Assembly (NCBI RefSeq): GCF_003019675.1
Contig: NZ_CP028105.1
Coordinates: forward strand, 574,282-638,281
Source: Fusobacterium ulcerans
GTDB taxonomy: Bacteria; Fusobacteriota; Fusobacteriia; Fusobacteriales; Fusobacteriaceae
DNA: 64,000 nucleotides
Direction of reading: 5' to 3'
Shown: one piece after another, positions 1-7,576 of the stretch
Layout: every line of letters begins with the position of its first letter
How positions within the stretch are numbered: the first letter of the stretch is position 1
Made by a program: the position numbers and the translations under genes
Notes under the pieces: generated by a model
The model's input: only the letters and a program-made list of their open reading frames with translations
Databases searched by the model: none
What the model was told of the DNA's origin: nothing

Positions 1-16
1 ATAATTATCAAATTAT

Positions 17-469
17 TTATTTTGCCTCTTCCTCTGTATTTTTCTTGATTTTTTCAATTGCTTTTCCATCATGATTATCTTCTATATAAGTATCCTTTAG
101 ATTATCCATAAGTTCATCATATTTTTCATCAGTTAATTTCAAATCTTTAACAATATACTCTAAAGAATATTTTTTAGAATAATTAAATTCTGTTGCATAA
201 AAATCTGCACTTATTTCAGTTTCTGTATTAGTTATTATAATTTGAAAATCTGACTCTTCTTTATTTTTACAACTAAATAAATATTTTAATGAACCAAATC
301 TATATCGTTCTATTTCATATTTGATCCATTCTATATCCCCAGCATACCTGTAGTAGATCCTTATTTCATCTTTGTTCTCTTCTCTTTCTTTTTTCCCAGA
401 AAATTTAAAAAGTATTAGCAGCCCTATAACAATAACAGCTCCTACTGCTCCAAATGTTAAGTTGTCCAT
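17..469 (-). CDS. Hypothetical protein with N-terminal membrane anchor
   Basis: I do not recognise this 150-residue protein. Residues 6-23 are a strong hydrophobic segment, followed by a Lys/Arg/Glu-rich stretch, so it is probably anchored by its N-terminus with a soluble, acidic, Tyr-rich domain. The orientation (domain inside by the positive-inside pattern) is inference. The ATG follows AAAGGAG at good spacing. It stands alone between its own promoter (506-533) and the left edge of the window; the terminator of the iron operon (591-630) separates it from the feo genes, so it need not be functionally linked to them. Confidence 0.6.
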   Translation of the reverse strand: MDNLTFGAVGAVIVIGLLILFKFSGKKEREENKDEIRIYYRYAGDIEWIKYEIERYRFGSLKYLFSCKNKEESDFQIIITNTETEISADFYATEFNYSKKYSLEYIVKDLKLTDEKYDELMDNLKDTYIEDNHDGKAIEKIKKNTEEEAK

Positions 470-505
470 ATCAATTCTCCTTTATTGTTATTTATACAAT
501 GAGTT

Positions 506-533
506 ATTATAGCATTCTCACATGATTTTTCAA
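506..533 (-). promoter_or_regulatory. Sigma70-type promoter of the 150-residue protein gene
   Basis: On the minus strand TTGAAA (528-533) and a perfect TATAAT (506-511) are separated by 16 bases, about 35 bases before the start codon. Seen in the sequence; activity is inferred. Confidence 0.65.
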
Positions 534-590
534 GTAAAAATATTCTTTTCCTTTTATTAATTATCTTTATTTCACTTTAAAAAATGAAAT

Positions 591-630
591 AAAAAAAACA
601 GACCTGAATAAAAGATTTTACTCAAGTCTG
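591..630 (-). terminator. Rho-independent terminator of the feo operon
   Basis: A 9-bp stem (arms 599-607 and 622-630, one G-U pair) is followed on the minus strand by a run of eight T residues. It lies 15 bases after the stop codon of the Cys-rich FeoB partner gene. Confidence 0.8.
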
Positions 631-644
631 CCTGTATTTATAAT

Positions 645-806
645 TTATTTATGATCATGAGCATGGTCACTGCATTTTCCGCCACAGCCCTTGCATCCTC
701 CACCACATCCACAACTGCTCTCTTCTCCTTTGAACATTCTATATACACTTCTAAGAGAATAAAAAGCTATAACTGCTACTATTGCTATCAATATCACTGT
801 TTTCAT
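645..806 (-). CDS. FeoB-associated Cys-rich membrane microprotein
   Basis: This 53-residue protein has a hydrophobic helix (residues 3-16), a short basic stretch, and a tail with six cysteines in GCGGGC/GCGGKC-type spacing ending in HAHDHK. That layout matches the FeoB-associated Cys-rich membrane protein family, which sits beside feoB in many anaerobes and is thought to help or gate ferrous-iron entry, possibly by metal binding. It is the last gene of the feo operon, 51 bases after feoB. An AAGGAG site 10 bases before the ATG at 804-806 fixes the start; an out-of-frame ATG at 814-816 is closer to the SD but leads nowhere. The tail of Cys and His is a plausible Fe(II) ligand set (inference). 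Confidence 0.88.
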   Translation of the reverse strand: MKTVILIAIVAVIAFYSLRSVYRMFKGEESSCGCGGGCKGCGGKCSDHAHDHK

Positions 807-857
807 TTATTTTCATCTCCTTTTTTCAGAAAATAAACCTTTCCCAAAAGAACTAAA

Positions 858-3053
858 TTAGAAGAACAAGCTTCCTATTTGGAATATCAATACTGAAACA
901 ACATATGGTACTACAAGCATTATTGATACTACAAAACCTAAATATTTCCATCCAAACTCTTGTTTAATTGCTGCCAGAGTTGCTACACATGGTACTACAA
1001 GAAGTATAAATGCCATAAATGAATATGCTCTTAATGGAGCTAAATTATCATTTGGCCATAAGTTTGCTGTAGCCTGTACAATTCCTCTTCCTTCTTCTTC
1101 TATTTCTTCTTCATCAGGAGTTACGAAAAGTCCTTCTAAATCAAAACTAAGCATACCTACTACTGAATCTTTCACTGCTATTCCTAAACCTTTTACCTGC
1201 TCAATAGTATCTTCTGCAAATGTTGTTGCCTCTTCTTCCTCATCACCTTCACCAGCATCCTCTAATGGAAGTACCTGAGCCATAAATCCAACTACTATTT
1301 CCTTAGCTGCGATACTTGGGGGGATAGCTGCAACAGTTTCCCATCTGTCTCCAAATCCAGTAGGTCTCATTATTGGAGCAAATGCATGTCCAAACTTAGC
1401 TATATATGATACACTTGCATCTCCTTTTCCAGGGAAATAAGTAAGTGTCCAAAGAATTATCAAAATTCCCATAATTATAGTTGTTGCTCTTTTTAAATAT
1501 TCAGATACTCTCATCCAAGTTGAATTCAAAATAACTTTTAAACTTGGAACTCTATATGGAGGAAGCTCTATTAATAAAGCTTTATTATCTGTTTTAAATC
1601 CTTTTACATTTTTAAGAGCAAGCCCTACAAGAATAGCTACAACTATTCCTAAAACATATAAAGACATAACTATTATTCCTGCTTTAGCTCCAAAGAAAGC
1701 TGCTGTAAACAGCCCATATACTGGAAGTCTAGCTCCACATGACATAAACGGCGCCATTGCTGCTGTCATTTTTCTTGAGCTTTCATCTTCCAATGTTCTT
1801 GTTGCATAAATAGCTGGTACAGAACATCCAAATCCTACTACCATAGGTACAAAAGCTTTACCATTCAATCCAAGTTTTCTCATTATTTTATCCATTAAGA
1901 AAGCTACTCTTGACATATATCCACTTTCTTCCAGTATTGCAAGGAAGAAATAAAGGAATACCATAACAGGAACGAATACTAAAACTCCTCCTACTCCTCC
2001 TATTATTCCATCTACTATCAGTGAATTTAACCAGTCTGGAGTTCCTTCTACCAGAACTCTTACATATTTTCCTATATATCCATTGATAAATCCATCTACC
2101 CAATCTATAAATGGAGCACTACCATTAAACACAAATCCCATTACTCCTGCCATTATCAATAAGAATAATGGAAGTCCAAAAACTTTATTTAATAGTATTT
2201 TATCTACCTTATCAGTAAAATCAAGTCTTGATTTTATAGAAGTAGTGAAAGTACGAGCAAGAATCCCGTTTACTGCTCCATATCTTCCTTCTGCTAAAAT
2301 AGTTTCACTGTCATTGTCATATTTTTCTTCCATTTTAGCTATTTCTTCTTCAAAGGCACCTTTTAAATCGACACCATATTTATTTTTAAGTTTATCAATT
2401 AAGTGACTGTCTCTCTCCATAAGCTTTATAGAAAGATATTCACTTGGATATTCTTTAAGTATATTTTTAAATTTTTCATCTGAATTAATTTTCTTTTCTA
2501 TATCTCTTATTATTCCTGTTATTGTATCATCAAATGGAAGTGAATATTTTTTTATTTTCTCTTTTTTAGCTGCTAATTCTATTATTGAATCCAATAATTC
2601 TTCAATCCCAGTTCCTTTCAGAGCTGAAACTGAAATAGCTTTTAATTCTATCAATTGCTGAAACTCTTCCATGTTCAATTTATAGTTCAACTTAGTAAAC
2701 TCATCATAGAAGTTCAAAGCCATAATAGTTGGTTTTTCTAATTCTTTCAAAAGATAAGTTAAATAAAGATTTCTTTCTAAGTTAGTAGAATCAATTACAT
2801 TAATAACTACATCTGGATCTTCATCAAGAATAAAATCTCTAGTTATTTTTTCTTCCAGAGTATATGGACTTAAACTATAAACTCCTGGAAGGTCAACAAG
2901 TTTTATCTCTTCTCCCTTGTAGTTAAATATTGCTTCTTTCTTTTCTACTGTTACTCCAGGCCAGTTTCCTACTTTAAGTTTTGACCCTGCTATTGCATTG
3001 ATAAGTGCCGATTTTCCTACGTTCGGATTTCCTGTAAAAGCTAGCTTTATCAT
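858..3053 (-). CDS. feoB: Ferrous iron transporter FeoB
   Basis: Inner-membrane Fe(II) transporter with a cytosolic G-protein domain. The first 170 residues carry the GTPase motifs: G1 GNPNVGKS (8-15), G3 DLPG (54-57) and an NxxD G4 (NFYD, 114-117). A helical spacer to about 280 is followed by the two-gate FeoB membrane core with GCSVPA and GARLPVY segments. At 731 residues it is normal length for the family. An acidic loop (about 590-640, EGDEEEEATT) is somewhat longer than usual. It follows feoA by 7 bases and precedes the Cys-rich partner, so the four genes form one iron-uptake operon. Iron regulation by Fur is likely from the family but I could not identify a convincing Fur box. Confidence 0.97.
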   Translation of the reverse strand: MIKLAFTGNPNVGKSALINAIAGSKLKVGNWPGVTVEKKEAIFNYKGEEIKLVDLPGVYSLSPYTLEEKITRDFILDEDPDVVINVIDSTNLERNLYLTYLLKELEKPTIMALNFYDEFTKLNYKLNMEEFQQLIELKAISVSALKGTGIEELLDSIIELAAKKEKIKKYSLPFDDTITGIIRDIEKKINSDEKFKNILKEYPSEYLSIKLMERDSHLIDKLKNKYGVDLKGAFEEEIAKMEEKYDNDSETILAEGRYGAVNGILARTFTTSIKSRLDFTDKVDKILLNKVFGLPLFLLIMAGVMGFVFNGSAPFIDWVDGFINGYIGKYVRVLVEGTPDWLNSLIVDGIIGGVGGVLVFVPVMVFLYFFLAILEESGYMSRVAFLMDKIMRKLGLNGKAFVPMVVGFGCSVPAIYATRTLEDESSRKMTAAMAPFMSCGARLPVYGLFTAAFFGAKAGIIVMSLYVLGIVVAILVGLALKNVKGFKTDNKALLIELPPYRVPSLKVILNSTWMRVSEYLKRATTIIMGILIILWTLTYFPGKGDASVSYIAKFGHAFAPIMRPTGFGDRWETVAAIPPSIAAKEIVVGFMAQVLPLEDAGEGDEEEEATTFAEDTIEQVKGLGIAVKDSVVGMLSFDLEGLFVTPDEEEIEEEGRGIVQATANLWPNDNLAPLRAYSFMAFILLVVPCVATLAAIKQEFGWKYLGFVVSIMLVVPYVVSVLIFQIGSLFF

Positions 3054-3060
3054 CTTCTAT

Positions 3061-3291
3061 CTACCCCTCTATCTTTTCAACTTCTATATTTTTAGCATCT
3101 TCTTTTCTTATAGCTATACCTGTAGACTTTATTATGTATTCTTGCGGATCACCTAATGGAGCATTTCTTTCTAATTTTATTATTTCACCTGCTGTTATCC
3201 CCATATCTACTAATCTTTTTTTTAGTTCTCCAATTTTTCCGATTTTTACAATCTTTGCTTTCTCTCCATTTTTTAAATCACATAATTTCAT
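3061..3291 (-). CDS. feoA: FeoA ferrous-iron transport accessory protein
   Basis: A 76-residue SH3-like FeoA protein: the pattern LKNGEKAKIVKIG...KRLVDMGITAGEIIKLERNAPLGDP is typical. FeoA binds the cytosolic domain of FeoB and is needed for transport in other species. It is the second FeoA-type gene of the operon and lies directly before feoB (7-base gap). The start codon follows TATGGAGGCAGATT at 9 bases. Confidence 0.93.
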   Translation of the reverse strand: MKLCDLKNGEKAKIVKIGKIGELKKRLVDMGITAGEIIKLERNAPLGDPQEYIIKSTGIAIRKEDAKNIEVEKIEG

Positions 3292-3361
3292 AATCTGCCT
3301 CCATATATAATAATTAAAAATAGAAATCTTTTGTATATCAAAGTATTTTTTCTAAAGAATA

Positions 3362-3379
3362 GCAGCCTATATAGGCTGC
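3362..3379 (-). other. Perfect inverted repeat between the two feoA genes
   Basis: GCAGCC-TATATA-GGCTGC is a perfect 18-base palindrome in the 100-base gap between the two FeoA-type genes. On the minus strand it is followed only by TATTCTTTAG, not a clean T run, so it looks more like an RNA-processing or stabilising hairpin, or a partial attenuator, than a strong terminator. Confidence 0.55.
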
Positions 3380-3391
3380 ATGCTTATATTT

Positions 3392-3613
3392 CTATTTATT
3401 TTCCACCAATATTTTATTAGCCAGTCCAAAGTTAAGAGCATATTTACAATTATTAATTTTCACAACAATAGAATCACTGCCATCTCTTAAAACACAGATC
3501 TTATTTCCTATACAGAAACCTTTTTCAAGCAGTCTTCCTTTACAGCATCCTGCTCCTTTTATATCTTTTATGATTAATTCTTTATTAGGTTCAGCAAAAG
3601 CTAATGGTAACAT
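3392..3613 (-). CDS. FeoA-domain protein (second FeoA paralogue)
   Basis: A 73-residue FeoA/SH3-like protein (LLEKGFCIGNKICVLRDG core). Its N-terminus starts MLPLAFAEPNKELIIKDIKG, and it contains a CCKG motif where many FeoA proteins have a short loop with Gly. The start is placed at 3613 because GGGAGGGG lies 5 bases before that ATG; a longer frame starting five codons earlier would run through the SD itself. First gene of the feo operon, downstream of the extended -10 promoter. Tandem FeoA genes are common in anaerobes; whether this copy regulates or simply replaces FeoA is unknown. Confidence 0.85.
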   Translation of the reverse strand: MLPLAFAEPNKELIIKDIKGAGCCKGRLLEKGFCIGNKICVLRDGSDSIVVKINNCKYALNFGLANKILVENK

Positions 3614-3665
3614 AACTACCCCTCCCAATGAAACAAAATCCTTCTATCCACATTTTATATAATAT

Positions 3666-3693
3666 ATTATACCAAAAAAGAAAAATTTGTCAA
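3666..3693 (-). promoter_or_regulatory. Promoter of the feo operon
   Basis: TTGACA (3688-3693), 16 bases, then TATAAT (3666-3671) preceded by TGG, an extended -10. It lies about 50 bases before the first FeoA gene. The AT-rich palindrome-like stretch around the -10 could hold an operator, but I cannot call a Fur box. Confidence 0.75.
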
Positions 3694-3742
3694 TAGAAAA
3701 GGTTTGATTATTAAAATATGTTTTTAATAAACTATTTTAATT

Positions 3743-3789
3743 AAAAAAGATCAGATTAAGAACAAAACTTATAATTCTCAAGCTGATCT
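3743..3789 (-). terminator. Terminator of the WYL-regulator gene
   Basis: AGATCAG (3748-3754) pairs with CTGATCT (3783-3789), with a second TTAAGAA/TTCTCAA stem inside. On the minus strand it is followed by a six-T run. It sits about 50 bases after the stop of the regulator. Confidence 0.7.
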
Positions 3790-3840
3790 ATATAGAAAAT
3801 TTAGTATTTTTTTAATATTATCTAAATTATCAAAATTTTT

Positions 3841-4683
3841 TTATTTGTATAATTCCAAAACTTCTAAATACTCATTCTTTATTTCTTCTCTCAAACTTTT
3901 GGGCTCTAATATCTCTGCTTCCTTTGAAAACTGCCTGAAATACAGTTTGGCATTTTCATTTGCCACTTCAAAAAAATATATATCCCCCTCTTTTTTTATA
4001 AGCTTGGGACGATAGTTAGTAAAACTTTTTAAAAGGCTGTCTCCCTCTTCTGTCAATCTCACTTTTACTATATTTCCATTTCCTAGAAATGGATCAAAAT
4101 TCTTACGAACATTTTCTATATATTTTTTATCCTTACCTTTTATTTTTTCATCCAGTATAGAAATTATTTCTAATTCCTTTAATTTAAAGTTAGCATAATT
4201 CTTTTTCTCTTCATCATAACAAAAAAGAAAGTTTTCGTCTCCTCTTTCCTCTCTCTTTATAAAATAAGGCTCTACATTGAATACTCTTTTCAGATATTTT
4301 ATTTTTATTTTCTTTTTTTCCTTTATACCTTCCAATATCATTTTAACTCTGTCTTCAAATATAAATATCTCTCTTTGATATTTGAATTTAGAAGTATATA
4401 ACTCAAAAAGATCTCTAAAATATTCAGCCTCTATATCTACTTCATTGGCTTTTAATACATCATAATATATTTCTCTGTTAGAAACATTCAAGTCAAACTG
4501 AATTATTTTTTTAAGTGGTCTTCCCTGTGTTTCTAAAAGTTTTTCAACATCCATTTTTCTATTATATTTAAATCTTTCAAGGATATAGTTGCAAAGTTTA
4601 TTATTGTTTATTCCAAATTCTTCAATGTCATTTTTCATAAGACGCCAGATATCTTCTGGTACTGTCACCCTGATTTTCTTCAT
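3841..4683 (-). CDS. WYL-domain transcriptional regulator
   Basis: 280 residues. The N-terminal 35 residues (KKIRVTVPEDIWRLMKNDI) resemble a ribbon-helix-helix strand plus helix rather than the usual winged helix. Residues about 105-185 form a WYL-type ligand-sensing domain (IKEKKKIKIKYLKRVFNVEPYFIKR) followed by the WCX-like C-terminal extension (VRLTEEGDSLLKSF...YFFEVANENAKLYFRQF). WYL proteins sense nucleic acids or small ligands and often control defence, DNA-damage or metabolic genes. It is a single-gene unit with its own promoter and terminator. No defence cassette is adjacent, so its target is unknown; an inverted repeat on its promoter (4705-4720) suggests autoregulation. Confidence 0.82.
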   Translation of the reverse strand: MKKIRVTVPEDIWRLMKNDIEEFGINNNKLCNYILERFKYNRKMDVEKLLETQGRPLKKIIQFDLNVSNREIYYDVLKANEVDIEAEYFRDLFELYTSKFKYQREIFIFEDRVKMILEGIKEKKKIKIKYLKRVFNVEPYFIKREERGDENFLFCYDEEKKNYANFKLKELEIISILDEKIKGKDKKYIENVRKNFDPFLGNGNIVKVRLTEEGDSLLKSFTNYRPKLIKKEGDIYFFEVANENAKLYFRQFSKEAEILEPKSLREEIKNEYLEVLELYK

Positions 4684-4704
4684 CTTCCTTTGCTCCTTTT
4701 TTAG

Positions 4705-4723
4705 AATATCTTTAGATATTATA
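4705..4723 (-). promoter_or_regulatory. Extended -10 promoter and probable operator of the WYL gene
   Basis: TATAAT (4718-4723) preceded by TGG forms an extended -10; the -35 is poor (TTTTCA at 17 bases). Directly downstream, overlapping the -10 by three bases, is the inverted repeat AATATCT-TT-AGATATT (4705-4720). That is where a repressor would block open-complex formation. Autoregulation by the WYL protein is inference. Confidence 0.55.
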
Positions 4724-4772
4724 CCACAAAGGCAGAAATATGAAAACCAGATAAAATTAATTTCTACAATTC

Positions 4773-4810
4773 AAAATAGGAGATTGAGTTAATAACCAAT
4801 CTCCTATTTT
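4773..4810 (-). terminator. Terminator of the tryptophan-type ABC operon
   Basis: A perfect 14-bp stem (4773-4786 with 4797-4810) and a 10-base loop, 12 bases after the ATPase stop codon. The plus-strand side is followed by a T-rich run and the minus-strand side by TTTT within the stem, so it may work in both directions. Confidence 0.75.
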
Positions 4811-4822
4811 ATATTTTTTAGT

Positions 4823-5614
4823 TTATGCTGAAAAAAGTTCACTGTCTTTTAATCCAGCCTCTTTTTTATTGAATATTCTCAATAGCTTTTCAGAAGTAAG
4901 ATTTTTCTTTTCATCCCCTCTTACATCTATCAATATCTCTCCCTCATGAAGCATAATAAGTCTATTTCCATAATTTATCGCATCTTGCAGATTATGAGTT
5001 ATCATAAGAGTAGATATATTATTTTTCTCCACTATCTCTTTTGTTTTATCCATTATTATTTTAGATGTCTTAGGATCAAGAGCTGCTGTGTGCTCATCTA
5101 AAAGAAGAACTTGCGGTTTATTTAATGTTGCCATTATCAAAGCAAGGCATTGTCTTTGTCCCCCTGATAACGATCCAACTTCAGTATCCATTTGGTCTTC
5201 TATTCCTAAATCAAGTTCTTTCAATAATGATCTATAGTATTCTTTTCTCTTTTTATTTAATCCCAATGTGAACCCAAATCTTTTTCCTTTGTTATCTGCC
5301 ATTGAAAGATTTTCAAATACTGTCATAGATGGAGCTGTTCCCATTGCTGGATTTTGATATACTTTAGAAATGAAGCTTCCTCTTTTATATCTTGGAAGGT
5401 TTGTTATATCTTTTCCATCTATATCTATTGTCCCGCTGTCAGGAACAATATTTCCAGTTATAGTATCCAAAAGAGTAGATTTTCCTGCTCCATTACTTCC
5501 TATGATAGAGATAAAATCTCCTTTTTCAACATGAAGTTCCAAACCTTTAAATACTCTTTTTATACTTCCAAGCTCAGTCTGGAAACTCTTCTTCACATTA
5601 TTTATGTTAAGCAT
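4823..5614 (-). CDS. ABC transporter ATP-binding protein (probable tryptophan uptake)
   Basis: 263-residue ATPase: Walker A GSNGAGKST (about 38-46), signature LSGGQRQ (about 149-155), Walker B VLLLDEH (about 168-174) and H-loop MITHN (about 203-207). It is the energising subunit of the binding-protein-dependent importer encoded just upstream, and its start overlaps the permease stop by 8 bases. Family members of this three-part system (ABC_sub_bind type binding protein, LivH-like permease) include the streptococcal tryptophan transporter TrpXYZ. The Trp leader upstream of the operon supports tryptophan as substrate. Confidence 0.9.
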   Translation of the reverse strand: MLNINNVKKSFQTELGSIKRVFKGLELHVEKGDFISIIGSNGAGKSTLLDTITGNIVPDSGTIDIDGKDITNLPRYKRGSFISKVYQNPAMGTAPSMTVFENLSMADNKGKRFGFTLGLNKKRKEYYRSLLKELDLGIEDQMDTEVGSLSGGQRQCLALIMATLNKPQVLLLDEHTAALDPKTSKIIMDKTKEIVEKNNISTLMITHNLQDAINYGNRLIMLHEGEILIDVRGDEKKNLTSEKLLRIFNKKEAGLKDSELFSA

Positions 5615-6455
5615 TTACAATCCCTCCTTTTAACAAATGTTTTTTCTCTTTCAAGAAGATTATTATTACTACAAGCGCTGAAGTTATAAGTTTTAAGTCA
5701 CTTGCATTCATTCCTACTTTTAAAGACAGTGCTATTATAGTTCTATAGATTATAGTTCCAAATATTACCATCATTGATATTTTTATTACTTTTTTCTTTC
5801 CAAACAACGCATCTCCAATTATTATAGATGCCAGACCTGTGATAATAGTTCCTGTTCCCATTCCTACATCAGCAAATCCTTGGTACTGTGCAAGTACTGC
5901 TCCTGAAAGAGCTACAAGACTATTTGCAAGCATAAGTCCATATATCTTCAATGTTTTTTCATTTAATCCCAATGAAATTATAAGGCTTTCATTATCTCCA
6001 AGTGCTTTAAGTGCAAAACCAAATTTTGTTTTAAGAAGAAAGTCCATTCCTAATTTTACAATAAGAAGGATAACAGCTACCACAACAATAGCTGAAACAT
6101 TTCCATTAAATAGATGTTTTACTGAAAATAGAGGTATATTAGATTTTCCCATTATTCTTAAATTTATGCTGTAAAGACCCGTCATAACAATGATACCAGC
6201 CAGAAGATTTGTAACTCTCAGCTTTACATGGATCATTCCTGTAATAAATCCTGCTGCTGCTCCTGCTACCATAGCCAGAATAAGTGCCAGTACAGGATTT
6301 ACCCCCTTTACTATAGAAGCTGCTGCTACTGCTGCTCCTAAAGGAAAGCTCCCATCCACTGTCATATCTGGAAAATCCAGTATCTTGTATGATATATAAA
6401 CTCCCAATACCATTACTGCAAAAATAAAACTTTGTTCTAATGTTCCTAATAACAT
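5607..6455 (-). CDS. ABC transporter permease (probable tryptophan uptake)
   Basis: A 282-residue LivH/BPD_transp_2-type permease with about eight to nine membrane segments (for example VAAILALILAMVAGAAAGFITG and IIVMTGLYSINLRIMG regions). The start is put at 6455 because AAGGAG lies 7 bases before that ATG; a frame starting nine codons earlier would read through that SD. It follows the second binding protein by 34 bases and overlaps the ATPase gene. A single permease gene implies a homodimeric pore. Confidence 0.9.
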   Translation of the reverse strand: MLLGTLEQSFIFAVMVLGVYISYKILDFPDMTVDGSFPLGAAVAAASIVKGVNPVLALILAMVAGAAAGFITGMIHVKLRVTNLLAGIIVMTGLYSINLRIMGKSNIPLFSVKHLFNGNVSAIVVVAVILLIVKLGMDFLLKTKFGFALKALGDNESLIISLGLNEKTLKIYGLMLANSLVALSGAVLAQYQGFADVGMGTGTIITGLASIIIGDALFGKKKVIKISMMVIFGTIIYRTIIALSLKVGMNASDLKLITSALVVIIIFLKEKKHLLKGGIVNA

Positions 6456-6489
6456 CTCTATCTCCTTTTCTTCCTTCATCAATGAAGCA

Positions 6490-7410
6490 TTAATATTGTT
6501 TAGCTCCTTCTAAAGCTTTTGATGAAAGATCTACATTATATTTTTCTGCTGCCTTTTTATTTATTATTAATTGAGTATCTTTTAAAGTTTCTATTGGTAT
6601 AGTATTTGGTGCAGTTCCTTTTAAAACCTGTACAGCAACTTCTCCAGTTTGATATCCCAATTTTTCATAATTTATTGTTTCAGTAACTAAAGCTCCCTGC
6701 ATAACCTGATCTTCAACACTTCCTATAACTGGTTTTCCTGCTTTATTAGCTTTTTCCAACAAAAGAGGAGTTGATGCAACTACTAAGTTATCTGTTGGTG
6801 TATAAAGAACATCTACCTTTGGAAGAAGTGAATCTAGTCCAATAGCCATATCATTTATTGTTGTAATTCCTGTTTCTACTATTTCCAGTCCTAATTTTGC
6901 TGCTTCTACTTTTGCCTGTGCTACTTGTACTTGTGAATTTTGTTCACTTGTATTATAGATAATTCCTACTTTTTTAGCATTTGGTAAAAGCTTTGTTATT
7001 ATTTCAAGCTGCTTGTATATTGGAGCTGCATCACTTGTTCCTGTGATATTGTCTCCAACTAATCCTGCACTTTCAGCATCTGTTACTGCTGTTATAAGGA
7101 TAGGAATTTTTTTAGTTGCATTATATGCCGCCTGAGCACTTGGTGTAGATATTGCCAGAATAATATCTTTTTTATCTTGAACAAATGAATTTGCTATCAT
7201 TTGAGCTGTTCCAAAATCTCCCTGTGCATTTTGATAATCTATTTTTGCATCACCATAACCGCCATCTTTAAGTGCTTTGATAAATCCTTCTCTAGCTGAG
7301 TCCAAAGCCTGATGTTCCATTATTTGAGTAATTCCTACTTTTATTTTTGCTGGTTCCTTTCCAAAAGCTACCATTGAAAGTCCCATTAATAACATAATTA
7401 TCTTTTTCAT
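6490..7410 (-). CDS. ABC substrate-binding protein, non-lipidated paralogue
   Basis: 306-residue periplasmic binding protein of the ABC_sub_bind family. It has a signal peptide (MKKIIMLLMGLSMVAFG) with no lipobox cysteine, then KIKVGITQIMEHQALDSARE and the QGDFGTAQMIA and PSAQAAYNATKKIPI core motifs. It is clearly paralogous to the next gene upstream (7577-8473), with the same motifs in the same order. Because it lacks the lipid anchor it should be soluble in the periplasm. Its start follows GGGGG at 8 bases. A hairpin at 7524-7546 and a TGG-TATTAT extended -10 (about 7453) lie before it, so it may be partly uncoupled from the upstream gene. Confidence 0.9.
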   Translation of the reverse strand: MKKIIMLLMGLSMVAFGKEPAKIKVGITQIMEHQALDSAREGFIKALKDGGYGDAKIDYQNAQGDFGTAQMIANSFVQDKKDIILAISTPSAQAAYNATKKIPILITAVTDAESAGLVGDNITGTSDAAPIYKQLEIITKLLPNAKKVGIIYNTSEQNSQVQVAQAKVEAAKLGLEIVETGITTINDMAIGLDSLLPKVDVLYTPTDNLVVASTPLLLEKANKAGKPVIGSVEDQVMQGALVTETINYEKLGYQTGEVAVQVLKGTAPNTIPIETLKDTQLIINKKAAEKYNVDLSSKALEGAKQY

Positions 7411-7523
7411 CTTTGCATTCCCCCTGTGAACTAACTTTTATTTCATAGGGTTATAATACCACTAAAACCGTTATTCTTATAGATAACAATTAAAATACTT
7501 ATTTGTTCCACATTGTATTTCTA

Positions 7524-7546
7524 AAACCCTTATTTTATAAGGATTT
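7524..7546 (-). terminator. Weak intercistronic terminator between the two binding-protein genes
   Basis: A 10-bp stem (7524-7533 with 7537-7546, one G-U pair, 3-base loop); its 3' arm ends in GTTTTAG on the minus strand. Placed 31 bases after the lipoprotein stop, it would lower expression of the second binding protein, permease and ATPase relative to the first gene (inference). Confidence 0.5.
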
Positions 7547-7576
7547 GAAAATATTATTTTCTAAAATCTGTTCGTA

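Noticed and set aside
651..836. Plus-strand frame of 61 codons opposite the FeoB partner gene
   Set aside because: It is the shadow of the Cys-rich microprotein on the minus strand (645-806), has no SD and no family resemblance.
7453..7480. Second promoter before the non-lipidated binding protein
   Set aside because: There is a TGG-TATTAT extended -10 but no acceptable -35; mentioned only in the gene entry.
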